DNA of 64,000 nt from Azolla caroliniana (Eukaryota; Polypodiophyta). The stretch spans positions 16,244,001-16,308,000 of the forward strand of contig JBHGNT010000006.1 in NCBI GenBank assembly GCA_043228905.1. Reading direction: 5' to 3'. This document shows positions 52,079 through 61,229 of this stretch, in pieces. The position numbers were made by a program, and so were the translations under genes. Numbering within the stretch: position 1 is the stretch's first letter; every line of letters begins with the position of its first letter. The notes beneath the pieces are model-generated. The model searched no databases. It was not told the DNA's origin and saw nothing but the letters and a program-made list of their open reading frames with translations.

Positions 52079-52515
52079 TGTAAAAGTTAGTGTGCGAAAG
52101 CTTGACTAAACCGGTTTACCCGAGCAACAATAGAGAATAGAAAACACAAGTTCAATGGAAGCTTGAGAATATTTAACATACACGGGAGAGGCAGAGAGAG
52201 AGAGAGAGAGAGAGCATAAACTCAATTAAAATATAACACTCTATAACTCGGTACATACAACATGCTAAACAACACTATTTATAGAAGTCCTCAAAAGGAC
52301 TGACATAAGTACTATACATACTTCAATGCTCATATGAGTGGCTGACACTAACTACGATGACTCTGACTACCTAGTAGTCTAGGAGTATAGGCTACTACTA
52401 GGCTTCCGGTTCACATTTGAATCCGGTTCCTCGATCCATCTCTCCGATCCGGCTCCTGGTTCCGGATATCATCTGGCTCTTCGTTCCGGATTCGGTTGAG
52501 CTTGCTCGCTCAACA
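52079..52515 (-). repeat. Copia C2 5' LTR
   Basis: 437 bp, minus strand TGTTGAGCGAGCAAGC ... CTTTTACA, with a (GA)n tract near 52193-52214 and a TATAAATAG-type element near 52278. Flank beyond 52515 is AATAAATTAG. Confidence 0.85.
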
Positions 52516-52985
52516 AATAAATTAGAAGAAGATAGATGAGAAGAAGAATATTATATTATTGATGATGATGATGATCTCCAAATTGAACCCCCTTAGACAA
52601 ACCTTACTAGGGTTTTTATAGGTCTATCCATGTTTCTAACATGTACAAAACCATGGGCTTTGACCCATGGTTTTTCTGCACACGGTTTTTCTTGTGGCAT
52701 GCACAAAACCATGCGCTTGGTTTTATGCACACAGTTTTATACGGTTGTTTCCTATGAAATATTGAATATGAAAATACAAATCTAGAGCATCCAATAGTAG
52801 CTCTAGTGGTAAGCTAATTGTCGCCTATCTTGGAGGTATAAGGTTCAAATCTTGCTTGTATATATTCCTCTATATACACAAAAATGCCACTAGGCCTTAG
52901 GCTTATTTCATATTTACAAGTGGATATGGACCCCATATTGAACTGTGGCTCATCAGATTTGGATGCCAAATCAAATGGTCAGCTC
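52516..52985. other. AT-rich region with (GAT)n and a tRNA-like module
   Basis: A short (GAT)n run lies near 52557-52573. Near 52795-52855 TAGCTCTAGTGGTAAGC resembles an A box and AAGGTTCAAATCTTG a B box, as in tRNA-derived SINEs. Three variants of AAAACCATG-G/C-GCTT recur near 52647-52715. No gene is seen. Confidence 0.45.
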
Positions 52986-53414
52986 ATGTACATTCTTGTA
53001 ATCCTTCTTGACATATGTATATGTTGGGTTATTCTAACGCATATGTCACACCAAACGACATACTTGACCCACTCTCCCTCTTCAAGTGTGGCCAAGATTC
53101 GGTGGGTATCAAATGCCAAACATGTAAAATGTGAGATTTATGTCGGCTAGAGAAACAATGGTTTTGCAATAAATCTTACATGGAGACACACTTGCAGATG
53201 TACATTCTTGTAATCGTTCTTGACATATGTATATGCTGGGTTATTATAATGCATATGTCACACCAAATGACATAGTTGACCCACTCTCCCTCTTCAAGTG
53301 TGGCCAAGATTCGGCGGGTATCAAATGTCAAACATGTATAGTGCGAGATTTATGCTGGCTAGAGCAACAATGGTTTTGCAAGAAATCTTACATGGAGGCA
53401 CACTTGTTACAAGC
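52986..53414 (+). repeat. Tandem duplication, 212-bp period, with Cys-rich coding character
   Basis: Copy 1 starts 52986 and copy 2 starts 53198, both with ATGTACATTCTTGTAATC, at roughly 93-95 percent identity. One frame of each copy reads AYVTPNDI, DPLSLFKCGQDS and a Cys-rich stretch with WFC. 212 is not a multiple of three, so the copies lie in different frames. I do not recognise the peptide. Confidence 0.85.
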
Positions 53415-53431
53415 ATGACCATATAATATCC

Positions 53432-53900
53432 TGTAGTGAGAATTTACCGTAGTATTCTATACACGTGGATAAGTGTGAGGGTTAAACGAGAGGGTAAATA
53501 CGGGGAGGATTACTTTTAATCCTCGGGATTGAGACAACCCATTAGGCCAAGTGTGAACTTGCCTAGGGGCCTTGGGTATCGCTATAAATAAGAGGCCTAG
53601 CTACCCTCATTTCATCATCTTTTGACTACGTCAAGACTCTATTTCGTGGTGGTTCAACTGTTGTAGCAAGCACGCCAGCACCAGGTATGACTCGACGCCA
53701 CGGCGGTGGTATAGGACGCCTATCGAGGCTCGAGTCCGTCTCGATCCCTTCGCTCGAGGGTGATCGGGTGGATCGGCACCCTTCTTTCTCTCTCTCCTTT
53801 CTATCTATCTATCTATCATTCTTTTATCCTTATCAAATGCTTACATTAGGGGTATCTCTAAAAGTTGGTTTCAGAGCTCATGTTCTAATGTTTCTTTTGT
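53432..53900 (+). other. LTR-like block with TATA box and near-PBS (unconfirmed)
   Basis: The sequence starts TGTAGTGAGAATT, has GCTATAAATAAGAGG (TATA) at about 53580-53595, and CTTACA near 53840. About 25 bases later comes TGGTTTCAGAGC (about 53869-53880), one mismatch from the copia PBS. There is no second LTR and no gag-pol. It could be a solo or degenerate LTR, or a small non-autonomous element. Confidence 0.35.
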
Positions 53901-54110
53901 TGGTTTTGTCTTCTTGATGGATGACGATCGATCAACGTACAATCGACCTTGTTCCAAACAGCAATCAACAAAGGAACTTCGGTAATCTTTCTTGGTTTTT
54001 TTTTTTCGATTTTTTCTTCTCCCTTCTAATCATGTATATGGTCATATGTAATTTTCTTTTTGATTAATTCAATGGTGTTGTAGTGGTAATTAATTGGTTA
54101 TAAAACATAT
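53901..54110. other. AT-rich spacer, nothing recognised
   Basis: Includes a T-rich run near 53995-54015. No ORF or motif of note. Confidence 0.4.
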
Positions 54111-54385
54111 GTGCACGAGGTCAATACATCATTTGACATATATTTAATATGTGAGTGGTGTCGTATGCGTACGAGGTTAATACCTCAATTACGTATTACG
54201 TTCACAAACACATGTTACGTTTGCGTATGAGGTCATTACCTTGATTTGTATGTAAATGATATGTGTTTGGTGTTGTATGCGTATGAGGTCAATACCTCAA
54301 TTGCGTATTACGATTAACACTTATTTTTAGATGTTTTGTGTGCGTAGAGGGTATATGCCTCGCTTACGTATCTCGATTACATCAT
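54111..54385. repeat. Diverged tandem repeats with palindromic core
   Basis: About five units of 50-60 bp share GCGTAYGAGGTCAATACCTC followed by AATTACGTATTACG, near 54113, 54166, 54225, 54274 and 54336. GAGGT...ACCTC forms a short palindrome. Confidence 0.65.
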
Positions 54386-55260
54386 TTTTGGCTATTTTAT
54401 ATTACGATTTCTTTTATATATGCATATGTGGTCACGTGTATACGTATTTGATCGTATATATGTGATAATATACATACGTGTATATAAGTTATTACGTTGT
54501 CGTGAAGAAAACCGCCCACAAGAGGAATCGGAGGAACAAGGCGTGGGAAACGGCTCTACACACACGCGCGCCAAGAAGTACATACGAGGATCCTAGGTGG
54601 GTAGATTCGGTTGGTATGCAGTTAATGCCGAACGGCCTCTTGACGGGATATAAAAAGGAAGAGGAAGAATAGGAAAAGATATCTCGCGGGGAGAGGACGA
54701 AGTGCTGCCGAACCGATTTCGGAGCTCCTCTCTCACTCCTGCTTTCTCTGTCTTCTGCTCCATCGCGTACCTGTGCAGGGTTCGAGGAGGCTTGCGCTGT
54801 TCCGTGGAACGCCCCGAGTGCGTCCTGCAGCACCTCCGACCTGTTTCCCTTTCCGTGCGTCGCGACATACAGGGGTCGGCATCTGTTCGCCGCCCTGTTC
54901 GTTTTCGTTAGTATCTATTTAGTGCCCCACCGTGGGTTGTAACACTTTAGCTGTTATTTTCTTGCATTCATAAGTACATATCTTCCGTGGTTGCGTCCAT
55001 CTGTGTCGGCGTTTATTTGTGATCTCTGTTTGTTGGGCCGTGTCCCTGTGCAATCTTCGGTTCTGTGTAATCGGGTCTCTCCTTCTCCTCTCTCTCTCTT
55101 GCTCTTCGGTCCAAGACCCCCGTGGTCCCTCCTCCTTTCTGCACGCAAGGGCGTAGCAACCCCGACAACGTGATTTCAATATCGAATGTTTTCCTTTTCA
55201 GGGAAAGGATCTTGGTGGCCGTCCTCACATTTTTGTGAGAATGGCGTTGTCACCATCCCT
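54386..55260. other. TATA-bearing block of unknown nature
   Basis: GGGATATAAAAAGGAAG near 54643-54659 is a good plus-strand TATA box, followed by a CT-rich stretch as in a 5' leader. Short frames of 60-110 codons exist on both strands without recognisable domains. It may be an LTR of an unidentified element or a gene promoter. No intron or exon structure can be supported. Confidence 0.35.
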
Positions 55261-56099
55261 TTTTCAACAAATTTTTATTGTTGACATCCCCATTGGTGAC
55301 TTCGATTTCATTACGTAATGAAACAATCTTAGCCACAATGGTGTTGAGAATGTAGGGCTTGACCCACTTGATGTGAGGTCGCTGTTATGACACACATATC
55401 CAACATCGCTCCCTAATTACATGGATAAGATGCCACCATGAGATCATTCTTACGAAAGGCATTTGTAATGACGTAACCATGTGATGGGCCATGTGGGCCT
55501 ACTACGAAAAGAGGGCTCATTTGGCTTGACCATTAGGTTGCACTTTGGCGTATGCCATCGTAATTACGAGACTTGAGGTTAGGTAATGTACCAACAAAGT
55601 TTGTGGTAAACGAGGGGGAAATAAGGACTCTTGACATATATGTTTCTTTTAAAAAAACATATATGGGCAAATGCCTCGCATATCTCTTATACGCACTAAA
55701 TATTAAATATTCAAAAAGAGCAACTTACTTGGTTGGCTCAAGTGTTTAATGCATTTGTTCTCGAGGTCTCGAGTTCAAATATGACCAAGACCATACAACA
55801 TCGTTGATACATATGACTATAACACATGTTTAGACTTGAGGTCTAAGTGCATTTCGGGGTCCCCGTGATAGGACTTAAAGAGCTGAAACCACATATGTGG
55901 GCACCGAAACATAGTTTATTGTTAACATTTTTTTCGTGTATAAACTATTCATGATGCGAACATACATGGTTGAGCCTCGGGGAGCCGCCATGAAAAAATT
56001 GATATAGAGATCACGGAAAGACATTAATTTGTCACCCCCATGGTTTTTAAAACACCTTTGTGTTACCATAGTAACCTAATCTTTTCTCTATTTGTTGTT
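55261..56099. other. Intergenic sequence, small hairpin and tRNA-like module
   Basis: An inverted repeat CATATATGTTT...AAACATATATG lies at about 55636-55665. TTGGTTGGCTCAAGTG with GAGTTCAAATATG near 55729-55785 is another tRNA-like A/B box pair. No gene is seen. Confidence 0.45.
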
Positions 56100-56172
56100 A
56101 CTGGGTTCTACAGTTAGTCTACGGAAGCAAATGTCGGCTATAGAGGTTCTCAACCCTCGCGCTCTGATACCA
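56100..56172 (-). other. Copia leader and PBS on the outer side of the Copia E 3' LTR
   Basis: The minus strand reads TGGTATCAGAGC (56161-56172) followed by GCGAGGGTTGAGAACC, the same leader found after the 5' LTRs of Copia B and C2. The leader breaks off near 56100 without gag. The adjacent LTR therefore once served as the 5' LTR of another element. Confidence 0.82.
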
Positions 56173-56594
56173 TGTGAATGTTAATGTGCGGAAGCGTCAG
56201 ACAGAACTGGTTCAGCCGGATAGCAACAGAAAATGAGATGAAGGTTTAATGGAAAAGTTTCAAACACAGAGGAGACAGACAGAGCAGAACATAAAACTAT
56301 ATTCAAAAATTAACTCTAAAACTCTGTAGATACAACGTGCTAAACAACACTATTTATCTAAGTCAATAAAGGACTGACAAAAGTATTGATAGGTACTTCA
56401 ATGCTCACAAGTGCGACTGACACTAACTACGAGACAATGATTACCTAGTAATCATGGCTACTACTAGGCTTCCGGTTCCCGCTCGAATCTGGCTCTCCGA
56501 TCCGGCTCCCCAATCCGGCCGGTTGTTTCCGGATACCGATCCGGCTCAGGCTTATTCAGCCAATCTGGATCTGGTTGAGCTTGCTCACTCAACA
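56173..56594 (-). repeat. Copia E 3' LTR, shared with a lost downstream element
   Basis: 422 bp, minus strand TGTTGAGTGAGCAAGC ... ATTCACA. A PPT (56595-56612) is on one side and a PBS on the other. Confidence 0.88.
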
Positions 56595-57335
56595 CTCCCC
56601 CTTAAGCTCAACTTGAGGTCGGATCGTGGTGTTAGTGTCTGCAGCAGCCGGTTCTTCTACCCGACTCCTGGCGTTGCTCCGCCTCGCTCGCGCTCCTCAT
56701 CCGGTTCAGTCTTGTTTTCCGCAACCCTTCTGGTTCTGCGCACCTCGACCTCCTCGGTCGGCTTGTCTGCTCAACAAGCCCATTTCAACGCTTGTCGACC
56801 CGTCGGTTCCTTCGTGTTGGCATCGATTTCTGTTGCGTCCGTGTCCGCTTGGCCTTTAGTTGATCCGGCTCTTGTCTGAGTCGGTGTTCTCCAACTTGTC
56901 TTCTGGTTTTAATCCCTTCACCACACCGGACCACGTCCGGGTCTTGGCTGTTTTCTTCCAGTCGGCTCTATCCTTCTTGACTCTGCCACCGTTGCCGCTT
57001 GTTCCGACCTTTTCAGATATGCTGACTCCTTCGGTCGACTCTGCTTCCTTTTTCCTCTTCTCTCCCCCTTTGTTGGTTCTTTCTTCCTCTCCGGCTCCTT
57101 GTCCAGTGCCATCCGTTCCCTGTCCTTTTCTCCCCCTCAAGTGTGGCACGTCGAGATGTTGAACACCAAACATTTCAATGAAGTGTTGTAACTTGTCCGA
57201 TCCGAGCGGTTTGGTGAAGATATCGGCAATTTGCCGATCCATCTGAACATACTGAAGTTCTACTTCACCGCTCAAAACCTGCTCACAGACAAAGTGATAG
57301 TGGACTTCTATGTGCTTCGTCCGAGCATGGAACAC
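56595..57335 (-). pseudogene. pol: Copia E pol tail and PPT
   Basis: After RNase H (HARTKHIEVHYHF, IADIFTKPLGSDKLQHF) the frame has a Lys/Glu-rich tail (GEEERTNKGGEKRKKE), a TAA at 56856, and then, in frame, RGARARRSN and VELKGEC with TGT-TGA at the LTR edge. This is the same arrangement as Copia A and B. Confidence 0.8.
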
Positions 57336-58990
57336 GGGGTTCTTGGTGAGCTAAATGTTGCTCATGTTGTCACAATAGAGCAGGATCGGGGTCGGGACCT
57401 CAAACTGCAGGTCTTGCAGTAGTGGTTGAAGCCAGATGGCTTCACATATGGCATTGGTAGCGCCTCGGAATTCAACCTCAGTGCTTGACAAAGCCACTGT
57501 TGGCTGCTTTTTGCTGCTCCACGCAATAGCCGCACTACCTAGAGAAAACTTGTACCCGGAGGTGAATCGACAATCCGACGCATCACCGGCCTAGTCGGCA
57601 TTTGTATAACCGACTAGTTCTTCGGTTATACCATGCCGGTATAACAGTCCCAGGTCCTTCGTGCCACTCACATACCAGAGTATCCGGTGTGCGCAGTGAA
57701 GGTGCTCGACGGTCGGCTTCTGCATGAACTGGTGTATCACTCTGACCGGGTAACTAAGGTCGGGTCGAGTGATCGTCAAGTATATCAGGCTTCCGACAAT
57801 TTGTCGGAACCGTTGCTCATCGCAGGCCGGGCCGGAGTTGGGACAGAGCTTTTGGTCGGCACTCCGTCATACCGAACTTGTACAACATATTCCATACATA
57901 GTGTCATTGTGAGAGCAATATGCCATCGGGGTTCAGATAACCTCGATCCCAAGAAAATAATGAAGGTCCCCAAGGTTCTTCATTTCAAATGCGTCCGACA
58001 GTTGGGACTTTACTCGGCCGATTTCATTGAGTTCATGCCCGGTGATGACTAAATCATCAACATAAAGTAGGATGCAAACCGGACCGTTCGGACCTTCCCA
58101 GATGAACAACGACGAGTCAGATTTAGAGGTCACAAACCCCATCTTACAAAACCGGTGCGTGATCTTCACATTCCTAGCTCGAGGGGCTTGTTTCAGACCG
58201 TAAAGGGACTTCTTGAGCTGGCACACCGTCGACTTGTTCATCTCCGACTGAAAGCCCAGAGGTTGGATTATATAGACCCGTTCTTCAAGGTCACCTTGAA
58301 GAAATGCATTCTTGACGTCCATCTGGTGAAGATGCCACCCCCTTGCCGCAGCAACCGCTAGTACCACACGAACTGTCGTCATCTTTGCTACCGGGGCGAA
58401 GGTCTCGTCGTAATCGATTCCCTGGGTCTGTGCATATCCCTTCGCCACTAACCGGGCCTTGTACCGGTTAACCGAACCGTCGGCATTGTACTTTACCTTA
58501 TACACCCATTTGCAACCAATCGATTTACAGTGTTGGGGAGGGTCAACGAGGTCCCATGTGTCGTTGGCATCTAGTGCCCACATTTCTTCCTCCATAGTGG
58601 CATGCCAATTTGCGTCCTTTGCCGCTTCTGCGTAGCTCTCTGGCTCACGCACTTCCGCCACCTTAGTCATGAACGCATAATGATGCATCATGTACTCATT
58701 GTACCCGTACCGCGTAACGGGGTTCTTCAGGCGGGAAGACCAGCATAACTTGGTATTACCCAGTTTGGGGCCCTTCTTGGCCAGGTCGGATTTCATGCCC
58801 GAAGATCTACCTTCATCCTTTGCGGAGTCGGATTCACTCCGATCCGACTCAATGTTACCGGTTTCGTATTCCAACCTCTTCTTCTTCCCCTTCTCTTTGC
58901 ATGTGAACCGTCTCCTCGGTTCCTTGCGCGGGGAGAGCATGGTAGAGTCTCCACTACTCACCGGTTCCTCATCCGGCTGGTCATCCCGAC
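57336..58990 (-). pseudogene. pol: Copia E reverse transcriptase and RNase H
   Basis: RT has CKWVYKVKYNADG, MDVKNAFLQGDLEERVYI, SLYGLKQAPRAR and YVDDLVITG. RNase H has ALSSTEAEFRGA. Breaks: TAG 57351-57353 (Gln), TAG 57591-57593 (Trp), and frameshifts near 57860 and 57935. The acidic linker at 58.7-58.9 kb matches Copia B. Confidence 0.87.
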
Positions 58991-60158
58991 TCAGTTGCTC
59001 ATTCGGTCCACTTAGCCGGAATGAGATCGGACTCTCTTCTAGAGTGCCGAAGTATTCATCTTCTACCTGGACCTCCTCGGGATCACTAGCCTCATCTTCC
59101 GGAATCGGGTCTTCATCAGGAGTTGGAGTCGGTAAGGAGTACCATGATGCCGTCTCATCAAACTCGACATCTCGGCTTACTCAGACCTGCTTAGTCCAGG
59201 GGTTATAGCACTTATACCCCTTTTGCTCATGCGAGTAACCAACTAGAATGCACTTCTCCGACTTCGGATCCAGCTTCCTCCGCTTATCATCCGGTACATA
59301 CACATATGCTATGCTACCGAATATCCGAAGGTGTCTCAAATTTGGCTTTCCCCCGAAATACAACTCATGTGCTGACACCTTGTCACTGATCCGGTTTTGG
59401 ATGTAGACGGTCGTCCAGACCGCCATGGCCCAGTAGAAATGGGGCTTGCTCTTCTCCTCCAGCATTGCCCTTGCCGCGTCGACAATCGACCAGTTCTTCC
59501 TTTCGGCTACACCGTTTTGCTTTGGTGTGTACCTGCAGCTAAATTCTCTCCGAATTCCGTTCTACTGCAGATAACTGTTGAATTGGCTGGAAAAGTATTC
59601 TTTCCCGCCATCCGACCACACGTACTTGATCTTCCTCTCTATTTCCCATTCAACCAAGCTTTGAAGGTTCTGGAAACACTTGAAGACTTCGCTCTTCCTC
59701 TCAATGAGGTAGATCCACGTGTGTCGGTTGTAGTCGTCGATGAAGGAGACGAAATACCGACTCCCGCCGAGACTAACATTTTGTGCCAGTACTCATACAT
59801 CCGAATGGATTAAATCGAGCTTGTTATGGCTCCGGTTTCGATCGGTGGGGAATGGAAGCCGGTGTTGCTTCCCGAGTTGGCAGGCTTCACAAATTTCGTC
59901 CTTCCGGCCGCTAAATTTCGGCAAACTGAAAACGACTTGTTTCGATTGCAGGTCTTGAAGCCTCCGATAATTGACGTGGCCGATCCGATTGTGCCACAAG
60001 TCGATGTCTGATTCGACCTTCTGCCCTTTCGCAAACATAGTGGTGCCGACATCATTAGTGTTGAGGATGAACATCCCTTCGGCTCTGCGCCCTTGCGCAA
60101 TTATCCGGCCCTCTTTCTCGATGAAGCACCCTGGGTGCGTAAACCGCACCTGCATCCA
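58991..60158 (-). pseudogene. pol: Copia E integrase
   Basis: HHCC region DLWHNRIGHVNYRRL and CEACQLGKQH, then LDLIHSDV (Asp), SFIDDYNRHTW (Asp) and AERKNW (Glu region), and the C-terminal RHLRIFGSIAYVYV. Stops: TAG 59562-59564 (Gln), TGA 59181-59183 (Arg), and TAG 60159-60161 just upstream (Gln). Confidence 0.87.
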
Positions 60159-61100
60159 CTAGTCGACGATTTGTCCAACTGACACCAGGTTCTTTGTGAT
60201 AGTCGGAACGTGTAGTACATTCATCAACTTCCCCTTTTGTCTGACATGGCTTAAAGGGACTTCTCCGACATGCACAATCGGGTGAGGGGTGTCGTCTCCG
60301 GCTTCAATAATCCCCGGTTGTTGCGGTTTCTCCAAAAAAGAGAACCACTCTTCATGGCTCGTCATGTGGTTGGACGCTCCGGAATCAACGTACCATACTT
60401 CCTCAGATCCAGAAGTATTCTTTCTCATCGAGTTAGCCTTGTGCTTCATCACAAAGGCTGGCCCTTTACCGGTTTTCCCGGTTCTCAATCCTTCTGCGTA
60501 GTGCGGGCTTTGCTAGTTCTCCCGACCGGTTTTGCCAGATCCGGATTTGTCCAAATCGGCACGGTTCTTCCAGCACTCGCTTTCCCTGTGGCCCTTTTAA
60601 CCACAGTACCAACATTCCATGTCGGCCTTTCCATCCCGGTTCCCGGTGCCGATTTGATTCCCCCTACTTGTGGAGGGTTCGGAACTGCTGTCGGCACAAC
60701 CTCTGTGCCTTCGGTCCTGCTCTTGTCGGTTGCCTCCATTGTGTGCCGACCCACCTCGTCCACCACGTCCATGGGCCAATCTATCTCCATGTACAGCATT
60801 CGGTCGTCCGATTCAGTGGTCCTTGACCCACTCGCATGGTTTTCTTTGACCATCAGCATCGATTGCAAGTCGAAGAAGGACGGTGGTTTCTCCCAGGTAC
60901 AGATTGCTGTCCGGATTGGCCCGTGCCTTTGCGCTAGACCACTGAGGCAAATTTGTACCATCTCGTCTTCGTCCACCGTCACCTTGATGAACCCGAGTGC
61001 GTCACAAATCTCCTTTATCGTAGTGGCATAGTTCGTAACCGACATGTCTCTTTGCCGGATGTTGTTCAGCTCTTGCCTGAGTTGCAACTTACGAGCTGTT
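60159..61100 (-). pseudogene. gag: Copia E gag (3' part) and protease
   Basis: Gag from RKLQLRQELNN through IKEICDALGFI and FFDLQSMLMVKENHASG. A frameshift near 60780 leads to a zinc knuckle CWYCG with TAA replacing a Lys, then protease WYVDSGASNHMTSHEEW with intact Asp. Confidence 0.86.
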
Positions 61101-61229
61101 CTGCGCGTAGCCCTTTGCCACTAACCGAGCCTTGTCCCGGTTGACCGAGCCATCGGTGTTGTACTTGACCTTGTACACCCACCTACACCCGATCAGTTTT
61201 ACCCCCCTTGGTGCGTCAACCAGGTCTCA
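61101..61229 (-). pseudogene. pol: Copia F reverse transcriptase, N-terminal remnant
   Basis: DLVDAPRGVKLIGCRWVYKV through VAKGYAQN, preceded by TGA where Trp stands in sister copies. Only the first 40 or so RT residues remain before the fusion to Copia E gag. Confidence 0.85.

Larger units (their letters stand above)
50800..52515 (-). mobile_element. Copia C2: internally deleted Ty1/copia remnant
   Basis: A 5' LTR (52079-52515), PBS (52067-52078), gag (from 51983) and protease run to about 50918, where the frame jumps directly to an integrase fragment (about 50917-50800). This internal deletion removes the end of protease and the start of integrase. It is then cut by the Copia C LTR. Confidence 0.8.
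56595..61100 (-). mobile_element. Copia E: 5'-truncated Ty1/copia element
   Basis: Runs from a truncated gag (RKLQLRQELNN) at about 61090 through protease, integrase, RT and RNase H to the tail, PPT and 3' LTR. Its 5' end is fused to the RT of element F at about 61100. Confidence 0.9.

Noticed and set aside
54492-55180. A cellular gene near the TATA box at 54.65 kb
   Set aside because: Frames of 60-113 codons on both strands lack recognisable domains, codon continuity or splice structure. I kept only a low-confidence 'unknown block' entry.
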